Assembly: GCA_012295275.1 (NCBI GenBank)
Contig: CM022674.1
Span: 3,065,742-3,093,241, forward strand
Length of the DNA stretch: 27,500 nt
Reading direction: 5' to 3'
DNA from: Chrysomallon squamiferum
Lineage: Eukaryota; Mollusca; Gastropoda; Neomphalida; Peltospiridae
Within the stretch, counting starts at the first letter, position 1; each line of letters opens with the position of its first letter. Positions 1 to 11,924 of the stretch are shown here, piece after piece. The notes below the pieces were generated by a model. It was not told the DNA's origin and did no database searches. It saw only the letters and a program-made list of their open reading frames with translations. A program made the translations under genes and the position numbers.

Positions 1-460
1 TTTATTTATTTATTTTCTTGTGTACGATTTTTTATTCCAGTGAATTTCTTGAAGTAAGGGAGATAACTGTGAAACGAATTTGAATTTTTTTCGTTGCCTA
101 GTGGTTCCCCTTTACTAGTGTGTGTGTGTACGTTTTTCTTCGGTACATTTTATATGCATACACACACAGACAGGCAGATACACACACACTCACAAAAATG
201 TCTTACAGTATATGCAAAGACAAATGTAGGCTGGGTTGGGCGAAGCTTTTTAGGTTATGGGCGTAACTGTGTAATTCGTTCTCTAACCTTGAATTAAACC
301 TATGTTGTTTGTTTATTTATTGGCTTCTTTGCTGGCACATTAATCTGCGTGTGCAATTAACTGATTTATTTTTTATATCAAATAACTGTCTCCTGACGTA
401 ACACAGTATTAAAATATTCCGTTAATACTATTACTGTTGCTGCTGTTGTCGCTCTTCCTT
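1..460. other. AT-rich intergenic DNA, no gene seen
   Basis: It holds a short TTTA run at the very start, small TG and CA patches near 118-195 and otherwise unremarkable AT-rich sequence. A TGACGTAA-type site lies near 395. The reading frames here start in repeat-biased sequence and show no coding signature. Confidence 0.6.
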
Positions 461-967
<507 letters not shown>

Positions 968-1546
968 AAACATCAACAATATTGTCATCTTCAGTAACAA
1001 ATATATTCCAAACCCTATTTATTACCAATTTTCAATTGTTACAAAACTATTATCGTCAGCTTGCAATTAAAAATTATTTTGAAGACGTCATTTACAAAGC
1101 ATCTCAAATATAGTATATTTTTCTTTTGTAATCTCCAGTCAAGGTGATTTTAATAGTTAAATCCATCACGTTGTATTGTTTACTAAAAATAGCAATAAGA
1201 CGTCACTTTAACCTATTACTGTATCGAAAGGTTAAACGACAAGGAGCGTTTTAGTTGTCTCAGGGTCTGTGCGTTCTTACAAAGCAATGAATTAGATATA
1301 GAATAGCAACAGAGAATTAATGAACCTGTTAACAGGTGCATGGAAATGCCACAGTGTCGGGGTTTCCAGTGTGATAGCTTCATCTGACGTCGGCATTCAA
1401 AGCAAATGTTAAGTTACTTCGCTTTGTTTTACAGCCACGTATTAGTAGGTGCATTTCGTTTGGGAGTGTGTACGAGTTTAAAACTGGATCTTTGCTGATG
1501 ATAAATGAGACGAATTAAAGATCTCACTTCCCACCTTCGTCATTTC
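968..1546. other. Non-repetitive intergenic stretch
   Basis: No coding exon could be supported here. The sequence is unique-looking and AT-rich. It includes a perfect 14-base palindrome at 1324-1337 (ACCTGTTAACAGGT) and TGACGTC-type sites near 1086, 1199 and 1384. Confidence 0.5.
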
Positions 1547-1816
<270 letters not shown>

Positions 1817-2040
1817 GTGTATATGTGTAAATAAGCCTGTATGTGTCAGTATATGTGTATTAATGTGTCTGTGCATGTGTGTTTATTAGTGCGAAAATGT
1901 TTGTTTGTAAACGTATGAATATCTGTGTGAGTGTGCAAATGGATCTGTGAGAGAGTGTACGTATGAGTGGGTGTGTGTGTGTGTGTATGTATGTTTATGA
2001 GTATATGTGTGAGTGTTTGAGTGCGTTTGTCTGTCTTTAC
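1817..2040. repeat. Degenerate (TG)n-rich tract
   Basis: A purine-pyrimidine alternating, TG-rich stretch with many TGTGTA, TATGTG and GTGAGT variants. The cleanest TG run is near 1970-1987. It looks like an old, diverged dinucleotide repeat. Confidence 0.75.
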
Positions 2041-2263
2041 TGTTTACCAAATTATTCGCTAACGTGTTTCTGAAAACGGTCATGGACGTGCACAGTTTAA
2101 AGTTATATATTTTGTTTCTCGGAGTAAATCTCTTAATTTATTTATTGCATCGTTCTTTCCTCTGTCAGGCAAACGTTATCTCCACATCGACCAGTTTTTC
2201 TAAATCAGTCTTAGACAATGATGAATGATCAAAGTCTTCTGGGCAGTATTTTCTTCTTTTAAA

Positions 2264-2300
<37 letters not shown>

Positions 2301-3130
2301 CTTTCATTTCTTCATTTTTATACTGTTTTTTTGTTGTTGTTGTTGTTGTTGTTGTTTTTTTTTTTTTTTTTTTTTTTTTTGTACTTCAGTAGTAAAATTC
2401 GATTTCTATATGTAGATGTCTATATATATAGTACGTATGTGTGTGTGTGTGTCCACTTTATTCTGCTTTTCTCTTCTCTGTTTCAGTGTATATGTGTACG
2501 TGTGTTTGTGTATATAGTATGAATGTAGGTTAATTAAGTAGGTGGGTAGGTAGATAGGTATCTGTTTTTCTTTCTTTATTTCTTTATTTATTTTTTTATT
2601 CATTTACATTTAATGATAACTGATCTTTGTGTATGTGGACAGATATACGTGATGAATAAACAGGTTTTAAGTCAGACAAGTAGATCCTGACTGAATAATA
2701 ATAAAAAAAATATATATATAAGAATAAATATGGTATCAATAAAAAATAAATCCATCGATAACAAGACTAAAACAAAATATGGCCATATAAAGATATATAT
2801 TTTTGTCTATCTTAATTACTAACTCACTTTTATATATATTTTGTTTTTGTTGTAAATTATACGTCTCTCATTTTCTTTCTTCTATTGCGTGTTTCAAACT
2901 TAACTCTGGAATCGATACGACAGATTTTAATCCTGTGGCGAACCAAACAGACCGTCTAGTGTGTGTGTGTTCCATTTTCTTTCGTCCCGTAATTCTTTTT
3001 AAACTATAAAACTCCCTCGCTCACCTGTCTTCTTCCAACGCAGACCGTCCTACCGTAGTCACTGCAATAACTGCCCCGAAAAAAAACCCGATAAATCCCG
3101 AATGTTTATTCTGCAGAGATAAATCAGGAT
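2041..3130. other. AT-rich intergenic DNA with poly-T and short simple repeats
   Basis: The stretch holds poly-T runs at about 2267-2298 and 2352-2380, a (TTG)n run at about 2332-2355, TG near 2440-2452, and A-rich and TA-rich patches around 2700-2820. No exon could be supported. Confidence 0.55.
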
Positions 3131-3370
3131 AAGGATCTCGCGTCTACGAGAATGCCGTAACTTGGTCTTCAGGGGGACATCGATATTGCTTATCTGACTG
3201 AGACTTCATTCTCAACTTTACATGGTCGAGCTGAATAAATCATGGCGTGACAGAGCCATCTAGAGGTCAAACGTGGCAGCACCCAGCGAGCTCGCTCCAT
3301 CAATGATTTACGATGTGCGAGTATTTTTCGTTATCGCCAAGTTCGACGTCTGATCTGATGTCAATGATTT
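3130..3370 (+). mobile_element. Probable RTE-type LINE endonuclease remnant
   Basis: On the plus strand, 3176-3235 translates as DIDIAYLTETSFSTLHGRAE and then stops. This resembles the DIAALSETRF block of the AP-endonuclease domain of RTE-like non-LTR retrotransposons, including its Glu in the ET motif. About 110 bases further on, 3335-3370 resembles, at the DNA level and in a shifted frame, the INDRLMSM block of the same domain. The spacing is shorter than in an intact element and stop codons intervene, so this would be a decayed, internally deleted copy. The match is from memory of the family and was not searched. Confidence 0.4.
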
Positions 3371-3382
3371 TTTTTGGTTACG

Positions 3383-3934
<552 letters not shown>

Positions 3935-3946
3935 TTAAATAAATAA

Positions 3947-4006
<60 letters not shown>
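3935..4006. repeat. (AAAT)n then (AT)n microsatellite
   Basis: A short AAAT run passes into about 56 bases of pure AT ending at 4006. Confidence 0.95.
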
Positions 4007-4008
<2 letters not shown>

Positions 4009-4577
4009 ATACAATAAAAACGTCCTAATATAAACTATGGGCTTATAAAATGAACAAAATGTGTACTGCAGTTTAGTTTATCAAGACTAACACTTTCTTA
4101 CGAAAGTCAAACGTTAAACTTTATACGTTCGTTTCTCTCACAAACAGACGATTTACAGCTGCGTGTGGGCGTGGCTCAGGGTGTGCGTGTCTGAATAGAT
4201 AAACACTGTAGATCGAGGATCGAGGATTTAATTACCGAGTGCTCTGACGTAACGCAGGTAAAGTTTGACCTCATTTCGCTGGCGTGATGTCAGCCAGATT
4301 GATAATGCCATCTTTAAGTGGTTTCAAATCAATTACTGCCCTTTCAGCAAATCGAATCACAGGTGGCAACGTATTCGTCTTTTCGTCAGAAGAGTTCTCC
4401 TAACGAACGGCAACAGCGACGACAAAGACCACGTGAACACTTCGGAGTCAAATTAACAAAGTTAAGAAGGAACAAAATCGTCAATTTTGTCAAATGTTTG
4501 AGTGGTTTCAGTGAGACGTGACCTTTTGCTTCTCCGTTTTTCATTTCGTTTTATTTTTTTTCTCCTCACTTCAAGAT
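4007..4577. other. Non-repetitive stretch, unsupported small frames
   Basis: Two overlapping plus-strand frames of 63 and 67 codons (4265-4521) lie in relatively GC-richer sequence. Neither has a recognisable motif, a convincing start or flanking splice sites. A TGACGTAA site lies near 4245. Confidence 0.4.
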
Positions 4578-4600
4578 TTCTTCTTCTTCTTCTTCTTCTT
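4578..4600. repeat. (TTC)n microsatellite
   Basis: A short pyrimidine-only trinucleotide run of about 23 bases. Confidence 0.9.
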
Positions 4601-4685
4601 GGCTTTGGCAACAAGTTGTTAATTAAAGAATTAAAACTTGAGTGAGTTTAAGGTAAGCGAGCCTAGGTTTCAATTTATTATGCAA

Positions 4686-4703
4686 AATAATAATAACAAT
4701 AAC

Positions 4704-4747
<44 letters not shown>

Positions 4748-4782
4748 CAACAACAACAATAACAATAACCATAACAACAATA

Positions 4783-4816
<34 letters not shown>

Positions 4817-4854
4817 GATGATGATGATGATGATGATAAATAAATAAATAAATT
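4686..4854. repeat. (AAT/AAC)n, (ATG)n, (AAAT)n compound array
   Basis: An AAT array with AAC interruptions runs to about 4816, then ATG units, then AAAT units. It gives an apparent poly-Asn/poly-Met reading frame that is not a gene. Confidence 0.95.
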
Positions 4855-4984
4855 AACTAATTAACAAACAGAAAAAAATAAATAAATAAAAGATAGATGG
4901 ACTCACATAAATAAAAAAGAAAGAAAAAAAGGAAAAAAGAAACAAAGTTTTAAAACATGATTAAAACTTAAAATAGTCCTGTAA

Positions 4985-5180
4985 TGACGTAATATTTTAA
5001 TATGACGTAATAATCAACACGAGTTATATTTACAGACTGGATATATGACGTTTGGCATGACCGCCACTGTGCTAATGGTTTTTGCTGACGTTCTCTATCT
5101 TGGTGGCATATATTCACAGGGAATGACGTCATCGGTTGTTGTGCACTCGTTACCATGGACAGTTAGCAGGTGTTACGTAA
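4985..5180. promoter_or_regulatory. Cluster of TGACGT (CRE/ATF-type) motifs
   Basis: Five TGACGT hexamers occur within 147 bases on the plus strand: 4985-4992 (TGACGTAA), 5003-5010 (TGACGTAA), 5046-5051, 5086-5091 and the full palindromic site TGACGTCA at 5124-5131. A TTACGTAA palindrome lies at 5173-5180. CREB/ATF and related bZIP proteins bind these sequences. No gene start was seen next to them, so a distal enhancer or a decayed repeat family are both possible. Confidence 0.4.
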
Positions 5181-5257
5181 TTTTATTTATTTATTTATTT
5201 AAATATTTACTATATTTATTTATTTGTTGTTGTTGTTTTATGGGGTTTTGAGGGGAT

Positions 5258-5304
<47 letters not shown>

Positions 5305-5307
5305 TTT
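5181..5307. repeat. Two (TTTA)n arrays
   Basis: TTTA tetranucleotide arrays occur at about 5181-5225 and 5256-5307, separated by a GTTGTTGTT run and a short G-rich patch. Confidence 0.92.
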
Positions 5308-5999
5308 GCTTGTTTGTTCGCTGCTTTGATAGCTGTTTGTATTTCATTCTAAATAATTTATTTTTCTTTTTTTTTCCTTTTCAGGGCAAGTCTTCTAGGC
5401 ATTAACACAGGAGTATCCTTTACATTATTAAATAAACAAACAAAGCAATAGTCATATTAACAAACAAACAAACAAACAAATAAATAAACAAACAGACAAA
5501 GAAGTAAGCAAGGAAAAAAAAAACATTATAAGAAATACACACACACACACATACACACCAATCAAAAATCAAAAATCAAAAATTAATTTCAAAAATCAAA
5601 ACACAAAGACACAACCAGAACAAAAAAGAACCTATGACTGTAACTCTTCAATATTAAAAAAGATTCCAGTATCTTAAAGCCACGGTGGATACATAATAAT
5701 TACTCAGTTCCACTGTAACCTACGATGTTGACTGGTTTACTGGCAGTAACTGTGTCCACCTTTGACGGGTATCGCAAGGTCTCGCCCTAAATTAGTTATC
5801 TCTGCAGGGAAGGGCAAATTAATTCGAGTGATATGGTCCTTGACTCTGTGTTATGCACTTAGTTGTTGGTATAACTTCAATGCCAGCTAGACTAACGCGA
5901 AACAAAACTGATTTCTACTAACTTTGACCTTTCTTACAGAGAAGTTATCTTATTTGCTGTTCTCCGTCTTAGGAGAGACTGAGTGATTACAATTAGATA
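5308..5999. other. Intergenic DNA with minor simple repeats
   Basis: It contains (AAAC)n at about 5436-5500, a short CA run near 5538-5552 and a heptamer-like AAATCAA repeat at about 5561-5602. The rest, about 5640-5990, looks unique. No exon was supported. Confidence 0.55.
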
Positions 6000-6675
<676 letters not shown>

Positions 6676-6790
6676 ATAATAATAATAGTAATAATAATAA
6701 TAATAACAATAATAATAACAACAACAACAATAACAACAATAACAATAATAATAATAATAACACAATAATAATAACAATAACAATAATAAT

Positions 6791-6826
<36 letters not shown>
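6676..6826. repeat. (AAT/AAC)n array
   Basis: An interrupted AAT/AAC array ends about 290 bases before the proposed start codon at 7116. It gives an apparent poly-Leu/poly-Tyr frame on the minus strand. Confidence 0.95.
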
Positions 6827-6827
<1 letters not shown>

Positions 6828-6935
6828 GTATTACACCATTTTCAACTATCTTTCTCCTATCAGTGTCAATCGGTTCACTTTTCAGCTGAATCAAGAACCT
6901 GTTGACCCTCGCGAAAAGTCACCCAGTAATTAAGT

Positions 6936-6941
6936 TATATA
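6936..6941 (+). promoter_or_regulatory. Possible TATA box for the gene starting at 7116
   Basis: TATATA lies about 180 bases upstream of the proposed ATG in sequence that becomes clearly richer in CpG. Transcription would start near 6966 and give a 5' leader of about 150 bases. The motif is common in AT-rich DNA, so this is weak. Confidence 0.2.
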
Positions 6942-7115
6942 GTCCGGTATGTCGCAAAGACGACTAACGAACAGATCTGCATGTAAAAACCCCAACCACG
7001 TTTGTCGTTGGAAAACCGACACCAGCGGACGATTCAATTTAAGTTGCCAAGAGTTTCCTTGACTCAAACTCAGGCTGTTTTACAGTGGATCTTGGTCACG
7101 CAGCCCGGGAGCAGA

Positions 7116-7156
7116 ATGGCGAAAGGAGGTGAAGAAGAGCAATATTCACTTCTTAG
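7116..7156 (+). CDS. Unknown 172-aa protein, coding exon 1
   Basis: I do not recognise this gene. The exon starts at ATG 7116 (context GCAGAATGG), encodes MAKGGEEEQYSLL plus two bases of the next codon (AG), and ends at a GTAAAA donor at 7157. The phase-2 end joins the single T that opens exon 2 to give AGT (Ser). The N-terminus contains an acidic dileucine pattern (E-Q-Y-S-L-L), which in membrane proteins directs endosomal sorting. No membrane segment was found in the visible protein, so that may be meaningless here. The frame is open upstream to 6987 and an acceptor-like TTTTACAG lies at 7078-7085, so an upstream coding exon is possible. Confidence 0.5.
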
Positions 7157-7468
7157 GTAAAAAAAAAAGCAAATCTTTAAATCCACCGGGACTTAACGCA
7201 AGCTTTTCCCCGAGTGGTCCGAAACAGCGTTGCCGGTCGGCTTCCGTTTCATCATAAAAATAAAACAAACAAAGATTTAAAAGCGCGTTTAAATATGTTT
7301 GTTTGCGTCTTGTGTGTTTACATCAGGCTGTATAATTAAAAAAAAAGAGATGCTAATCAGAAACGGAGAAAAGTTGTGAGAAACGTAATGCGATTATTCT
7401 GCGAGGCCAGAACGTCGGCCAGAAGTGCAAAACTGAGTTTATTTATCTCGTACGTTTCAAGAAGAGGG

Positions 7469-7480
7469 GCGCATGCGCAG
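7469..7480. promoter_or_regulatory. NRF1-type palindrome GCGCATGCGCAG
   Basis: This matches the consensus of nuclear respiratory factor 1, typical of TATA-less, CpG-rich housekeeping promoters. It lies in intron 1 of the unknown gene, about 350 bases after its ATG, in a CpG-richer segment (about 6900-7760). A TTACGTCA site follows at 7531-7538. It may mark a downstream or alternative promoter. Confidence 0.35.
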
Positions 7481-7967
7481 TCGACTCAGGTTTGAACGTT
7501 AGCGTCACGCTTTCGCGTGCGTCTCTCAGCTTACGTCAGAGGTTTGATGTGGGTGCGTGGGTGATGGAATAATAAAAAAAAAATCGAAAAAACTAAAAAT
7601 AAAATATTTACGCCATAATGTCGAATGGCGTTCGGAAAATACTTAATACTGTCGGAAAAATAACGGGTGATGTCGAATACATGTATAATTAGCGTCATGT
7701 ATTTTCTCCCAGTGAAGATCCGCTTTGGGTAATCTGTCAAGCACTTTGATCCGCCGATCTGACAGAAATGTTTTAGGCCAATTCTACAAGTTGTTCAGAA
7801 AAGATCCAACGATTTCAAAAAACACTTTCTGCTTTAAACCCAGAGAAAACTACACAGTGTCTTTGAAGCAAGGAGAAACAACATTAAAAGAAAAACATCT
7901 CGCAGTAATATCTTCATGCAACTAACCTTGATGAAGTAAAAGTTAAGCCGTTGACCTAAAGGTCAGT

Positions 7968-7990
7968 AAAAAAAAAAAAAAAAAAAAAAA
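7968..7990. repeat. Poly-A run
   Basis: About 23 consecutive A bases in intron 1 of the unknown gene. No retroposed sequence was recognised upstream. Confidence 0.85.
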
Positions 7991-8179
7991 TAGATGTCAT
8001 ATTTTGGAATAACAATTCCTAGCCAGAACAAATTTAGACCATTTTTTTACTCAGTTGATCAAACCATTTTGTTTTCCTACATTTTGTGTAAAATAAATAG
8101 TTTTTGTTTTAATCAGGTGTGGCTTTCATAGATTTCGTTTCGATATTATAAACCAATTTTTAGTATTCCTGATACTGTG

Positions 8180-8335
8180 TATTTATTATTATTATTATTA
8201 TTGCTAATATTACTACTATTATAACTATTATTATTATTATTATTATTATCACTAATATTACTATTATTATTATAACATTATTATTATTATTATTACATTT
8301 ATTATCATTGATGTTGTTGTTGTTGTTGTTGTTGT
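8180..8335. repeat. (TTA)n and (TTG)n array abutting a splice acceptor
   Basis: TTA units with interruptions lead into TTG units at about 8310-8335. The last TTG units end at the acceptor CAG (8336-8338) of coding exon 2, so the microsatellite supplies the polypyrimidine tract of that splice site. Confidence 0.93.
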
Positions 8336-8338
8336 CAG

Positions 8339-8435
8339 TTACGACTCAAGTGAAACATACGCGGCCAGTGAGGAGTGCGAGGAGACAGATAACAAAACCA
8401 CACCCAACTCCCCCACAGTGACAAACGTCAACCAG
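8339..8435 (+). CDS. Unknown 172-aa protein, coding exon 2
   Basis: This 97-base exon is bounded by acceptor CAG (8336-8338) and donor GTAAAT (8436). It completes a Ser codon and adds 32 codons beginning YDSSETYAASEECEETDNKT and ending with PTVTNVNQ. The segment is acidic and rich in Ser, Thr and Glu, as in disordered regulatory regions. Codon composition is clearly GC-richer than the flanking microsatellites, the best evidence that it is a real exon. It ends in phase 0, matching the next exon. No domain family was recognised. Confidence 0.6.
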
Positions 8436-8839
8436 GTAAATCAATCAATCACATCAGTCTGTCACTCAGTCACTCAATCAAGACAGACATACACACAGAC
8501 ACGCAGACAGAAAGTAGTTAGATAGACAGACAGACAGACAGACAGAAAGTAGTTAGATAGATAGACAGACAAACAGACAGACAGACAGATAGATAACAAA
8601 TAGTGAAAGGGTTATATACACAGACAGACAACATATTGGTACATATTAGTGTACAGATAAATAGATGTAAACGATAGAGAGATAGGTAGATAGGTAGGTA
8701 GTTACATAACTTGATAGCTATAAAAGAATAGACAGAAAATGGTACAAACATGCATCGAGAGAAAGATATAGAGATATAGAGATAGTGAGCGCAATGTGTG
8801 CGTGTGTGTGTGCGTATATATAAAAAGAGAATCATAGAC

Positions 8840-8877
<38 letters not shown>

Positions 8878-8890
8878 CGAAAGACACATA
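8436..8890. repeat. Degenerate (CAGA/GATA)n tetranucleotide region
   Basis: Immediately after the exon 2 donor, intron 2 carries ATCA units, then many CAGA and GATA units interrupted by other sequence, a TG run near 8800-8812 and GA near 8839-8854. The long minus-strand frames rich in Ser, Leu, Cys and Val here are repeat artefacts. Confidence 0.88.
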
Positions 8891-9298
8891 CAGACAGCTG
8901 GAAATGAGAAACAATTATGGTAAAATATGTCGCAACGCAATTAATCGACGATTCCTTGAAATAAACGGTTCTCGATGTCTGACACAAAACATACGTAGCT
9001 GGCTCGTTCAGACTCTTAATAAAATAAAGAAGTAAGTATTTAGCGAATCTCCGAGAACTGCCCGTGGAAGCAGACAGCGGCAAAATTGGTCATTCATTCT
9101 TCTTATTTCATTACTGCTCGTGCAGCACTTACTTACCAAGTCCACGTCTCCCGTCGGAAAGATTAAAAGATTTATCGATTCGGAACGGTCATCTGTTAAA
9201 ACCGCTTAAATAATATTAGCTGTGGTCTTGATTGAATGCTGTCAAACGTCAATACGATTAGAAGGGATTGAACAAATGTGGCTTGTACTGAAAATTTA
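8891..9298. other. Unique intronic sequence
   Basis: About 400 bases of non-repetitive sequence in intron 2 of the unknown gene. I looked for exons on both strands and found none that was convincing. Confidence 0.5.
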
Positions 9299-9494
<196 letters not shown>

Positions 9495-9625
9495 AGAATA
9501 TTAAATATGTCCGAAACCTAACCCAAGTCGATTATACTTCAAAATGATGAGTTGAAAATAATGATAAGAATCTGTTACAGAAAGAGGGTTCATAGGTCAG
9601 CGCATCTTTCTGTGTTTGTGTTTAT

Positions 9626-9650
9626 ATGTGTGTGTGTGTGTGTGTGTGAG

Positions 9651-9727
<77 letters not shown>
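9626..9727. repeat. (TG)n then (GA)n microsatellite
   Basis: About 23 bases of TG, an interrupted TGTGAG stretch, then about 70 bases of GA. Confidence 0.95.
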
Positions 9728-9731
<4 letters not shown>

Positions 9732-10235
9732 GAGAAATGGGGAGAGACAAGTTCAGAAAAAAGGGGATGAAGACAAAAAGTTCAGAATGATAAAATTCCT
9801 CTGAAGAATAAATCCAGTTTTATCTTACTTTTCTCCATTTGATTTATTTCCTAGACAATTCATGAAAAATTAAAGTTGATTAAATCTCTCGACATCGAAA
9901 CTCAAGTGATGTCAGCTTTAGGTTGAAAACATTCACAAATAAAACGCTTTTCTTTCAATATTTTATTTCATTTTAATCACCGTTTTGGATTATTTATTTA
10001 ACACTTAAACTTTAACGCTAATTAAGGTTAATGGCAAAACAAGTGATTGTTATGTTGTAAATATTGATGACATGCAAATGTAAATTTTATCTGTTGGTTT
10101 TCAAAAGTTTTGTTCATTTTTTAATTTTTTTTTTTACAAGTTGGTTGTTAGAATTAAAAATAATTTATTAATGGAAGTTTTTGTCGAATTTCAAACAGAA
10201 TAAACTTTATGGGGAAAAATTACATAATGATATAA
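9728..10235. other. AT-rich intronic DNA
   Basis: Part of intron 2 of the unknown gene. There is a short T-run near 10122-10134 and no recognisable feature otherwise. Confidence 0.55.
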
Positions 10236-10269
10236 ATACCTATTATTATTGTTATTGTTATTGTTATTA

Positions 10270-10341
<72 letters not shown>
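10236..10341. repeat. (ATT)n array
   Basis: Mostly pure ATT units with a few GTT interruptions, giving an apparent poly-Leu frame. Confidence 0.95.
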
Positions 10342-10448
10342 GCTGTCGAAATCCATTTATTATTGTTGTTACTGTGGTTGCTGTTGTGATCGTTATTGTA
10401 GCTGTGCGTAATTTGTTTTACATTTATTTTATTTCATTTCATTTGATC

Positions 10449-10845
10449 AATATTATTCTTTTTCAGTAAGTTTGACAACTATTTCAAATACGTTTACAAA
10501 GATGATGGCCTTAGACATATTTATTCATTTCCATTGTTCATTATTGACAACAATAATTCTGTGCAAAAATTCTTATTAAATAGAACATACTGGTTCACTG
10601 AAACACGTGACACCGGTTTAAATATTATCTTGTCAATAGACTCAAGTGACATTTTATTGCGACATCGAAACTACCCACAGACAAATCTTTTATTATTATT
10701 ATTATTATTATTTATTATTATTATTATTATTTTAGTATTATTAAATATTCTATTTGTTATTTCTTGCATTCGGATAATAAACGCAGCATTTAGATCTTCA
10801 GTTTTATTTATAAACGTCACAAAGGTGGATATTAATTCCTAGGAC
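10449..10845 (+). other. Open frame of uncertain meaning inside intron 2
   Basis: A plus-strand frame, open from about 10449 to the stop codon at 10843-10845, reads sensibly in non-repetitive sequence for about 75 codons. It includes FDNYFKYVYKDDGLRHIYSF and RTYWFTETRDTGLNIILSID, then runs through an ATT microsatellite (10687-10733) as Leu and Ile. There is an acceptor-like TTTTTCAG at about 10459-10466 but no good in-frame donor, and the acceptor phase does not fit the neighbouring exons. It could be a decayed element, an exon of another transcript or chance. No family was recognised. Confidence 0.2.
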
Positions 10846-11044
10846 TCCGCCATTTTTCTTCGAATTATGCGCCCCTTTTGTACGGTAAGGTGCACGCGCG
10901 TTTGACACCAGAATTAAATGCGTGTAATTATTTGAATCATTTGTCAAAACTGATAACAACCAGTTGTGTTTATTGACGATCGCCAGTCGAGGAAAAACAA
11001 AGCTGTCAGAATTGAGAGCGCATATTTTTCTTTTTCCATTGCAG

Positions 11045-11185
11045 ACGAAGAAACAGGAAGCGGATGTAATTGGTAATCACGGTCATGTGACGTTTGTTAA
11101 AGTGCAGAGCCCGCCGAGAAAGCAAATGACTGGGTGCTACTCGTCGGAAACAAGCGTAACAATTACGAATGATCCAGATATTGAG
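11045..11185 (+). CDS. Unknown 172-aa protein, coding exon 3
   Basis: A 47-codon exon with acceptor TTGCAG (ending 11044) after a T-rich tract. It starts TKKQEADVIGNHGHVTFVKV and ends TITNDPDIE. It includes QSPPRKQ, a proline-directed and basic patch typical of phosphorylated linkers. The donor I chose (GTTATT after GAG, 11186) keeps phase 0 into exon 4 but is a weak match to consensus. If a different donor or an extra exon is used, the join changes. Without splicing the frame runs nine more codons to a stop at 11210-11212, which would give an alternative end. The protein is hydrophilic with no membrane segment. Confidence 0.55.
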
Positions 11186-11263
11186 GTTATTGCATATTGT
11201 CATTACATATGATGAAGACTGCTGTTTATGTATGATGCGTAACTGAACTAAATATCAGTGTCA

Positions 11264-11562
<299 letters not shown>

Positions 11563-11669
11563 CCTAGAGAAAGACATGAGAAATGGAGAAAAAGAGGGAG
11601 AGAGATTATTAATAATATTATAGTTTTTTATCATCATCATCATAAATATATTGTCTCTGTCATCTTCAG

Positions 11670-11909
11670 TCAGAAACAAACTGCCAGTCGTACGTGAACG
11701 AGAACTGGAGATCGAGGATGATATCTGAACGTCGTAGTAGTTTCACGTTGAAGCTGTCGCAGTTGGAGACGGAGTCCTGTCATGAACGGGTTATTCAGTG
11801 GTTCGAGAAGAGCACGCCAGATGACGAAGTCGCGAGCAACTTTGATATTACGTCATCAAAACAGACAGACACGAACACAGATAACAACAAGACGAATTCT
11901 AAGTCCTGA
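11670..11909 (+). CDS. Unknown 172-aa protein, last coding exon
   Basis: The exon begins after acceptor ATCTTCAG (ending 11669) in phase 0 with SETNCQSYVNENWRSR and runs 79 codons to TGA 11907-11909. A central stretch, SERRSSFTLKLSQLETES, has an RRSS basophilic-kinase-like site and is followed by HERVIQWFEKSTPDDE, the most structured-looking part. The tail is low-complexity and polar (Thr, Asn, Asp, Lys, Ser). The four exons together give 172 residues. Base composition is distinctly higher in GC than the flanks. The gene is convergent with CLCN6, whose coding end lies 1.66 kb away. I do not recognise the family, so no function is assigned. Confidence 0.65.
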   Translation, partial: SETNCQSYVNENWRSRMISERRSSFTLKLSQLETESCHERVIQWFEKSTPDDEVASNFDITSSKQTDTNTDNNKTNSKS

Positions 11910-11924
11910 AAGATGTGTAGCGTA

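Noticed and set aside
4265-4521. Two overlapping plus-strand small frames in unique sequence
   Set aside because: There is no motif, start context, splice signal or repeat-free extension to support either.
8440-8890. A CRISPR-like array of regularly spaced repeats
   Set aside because: The units are degenerate CAGA/GATA tetramers without constant repeats or unique spacers, in an animal intron.
11006-11203. Minus-strand 65-codon frame opposite coding exon 3 of the unknown gene
   Set aside because: The plus strand has matching splice sites and phase; the minus frame has none.
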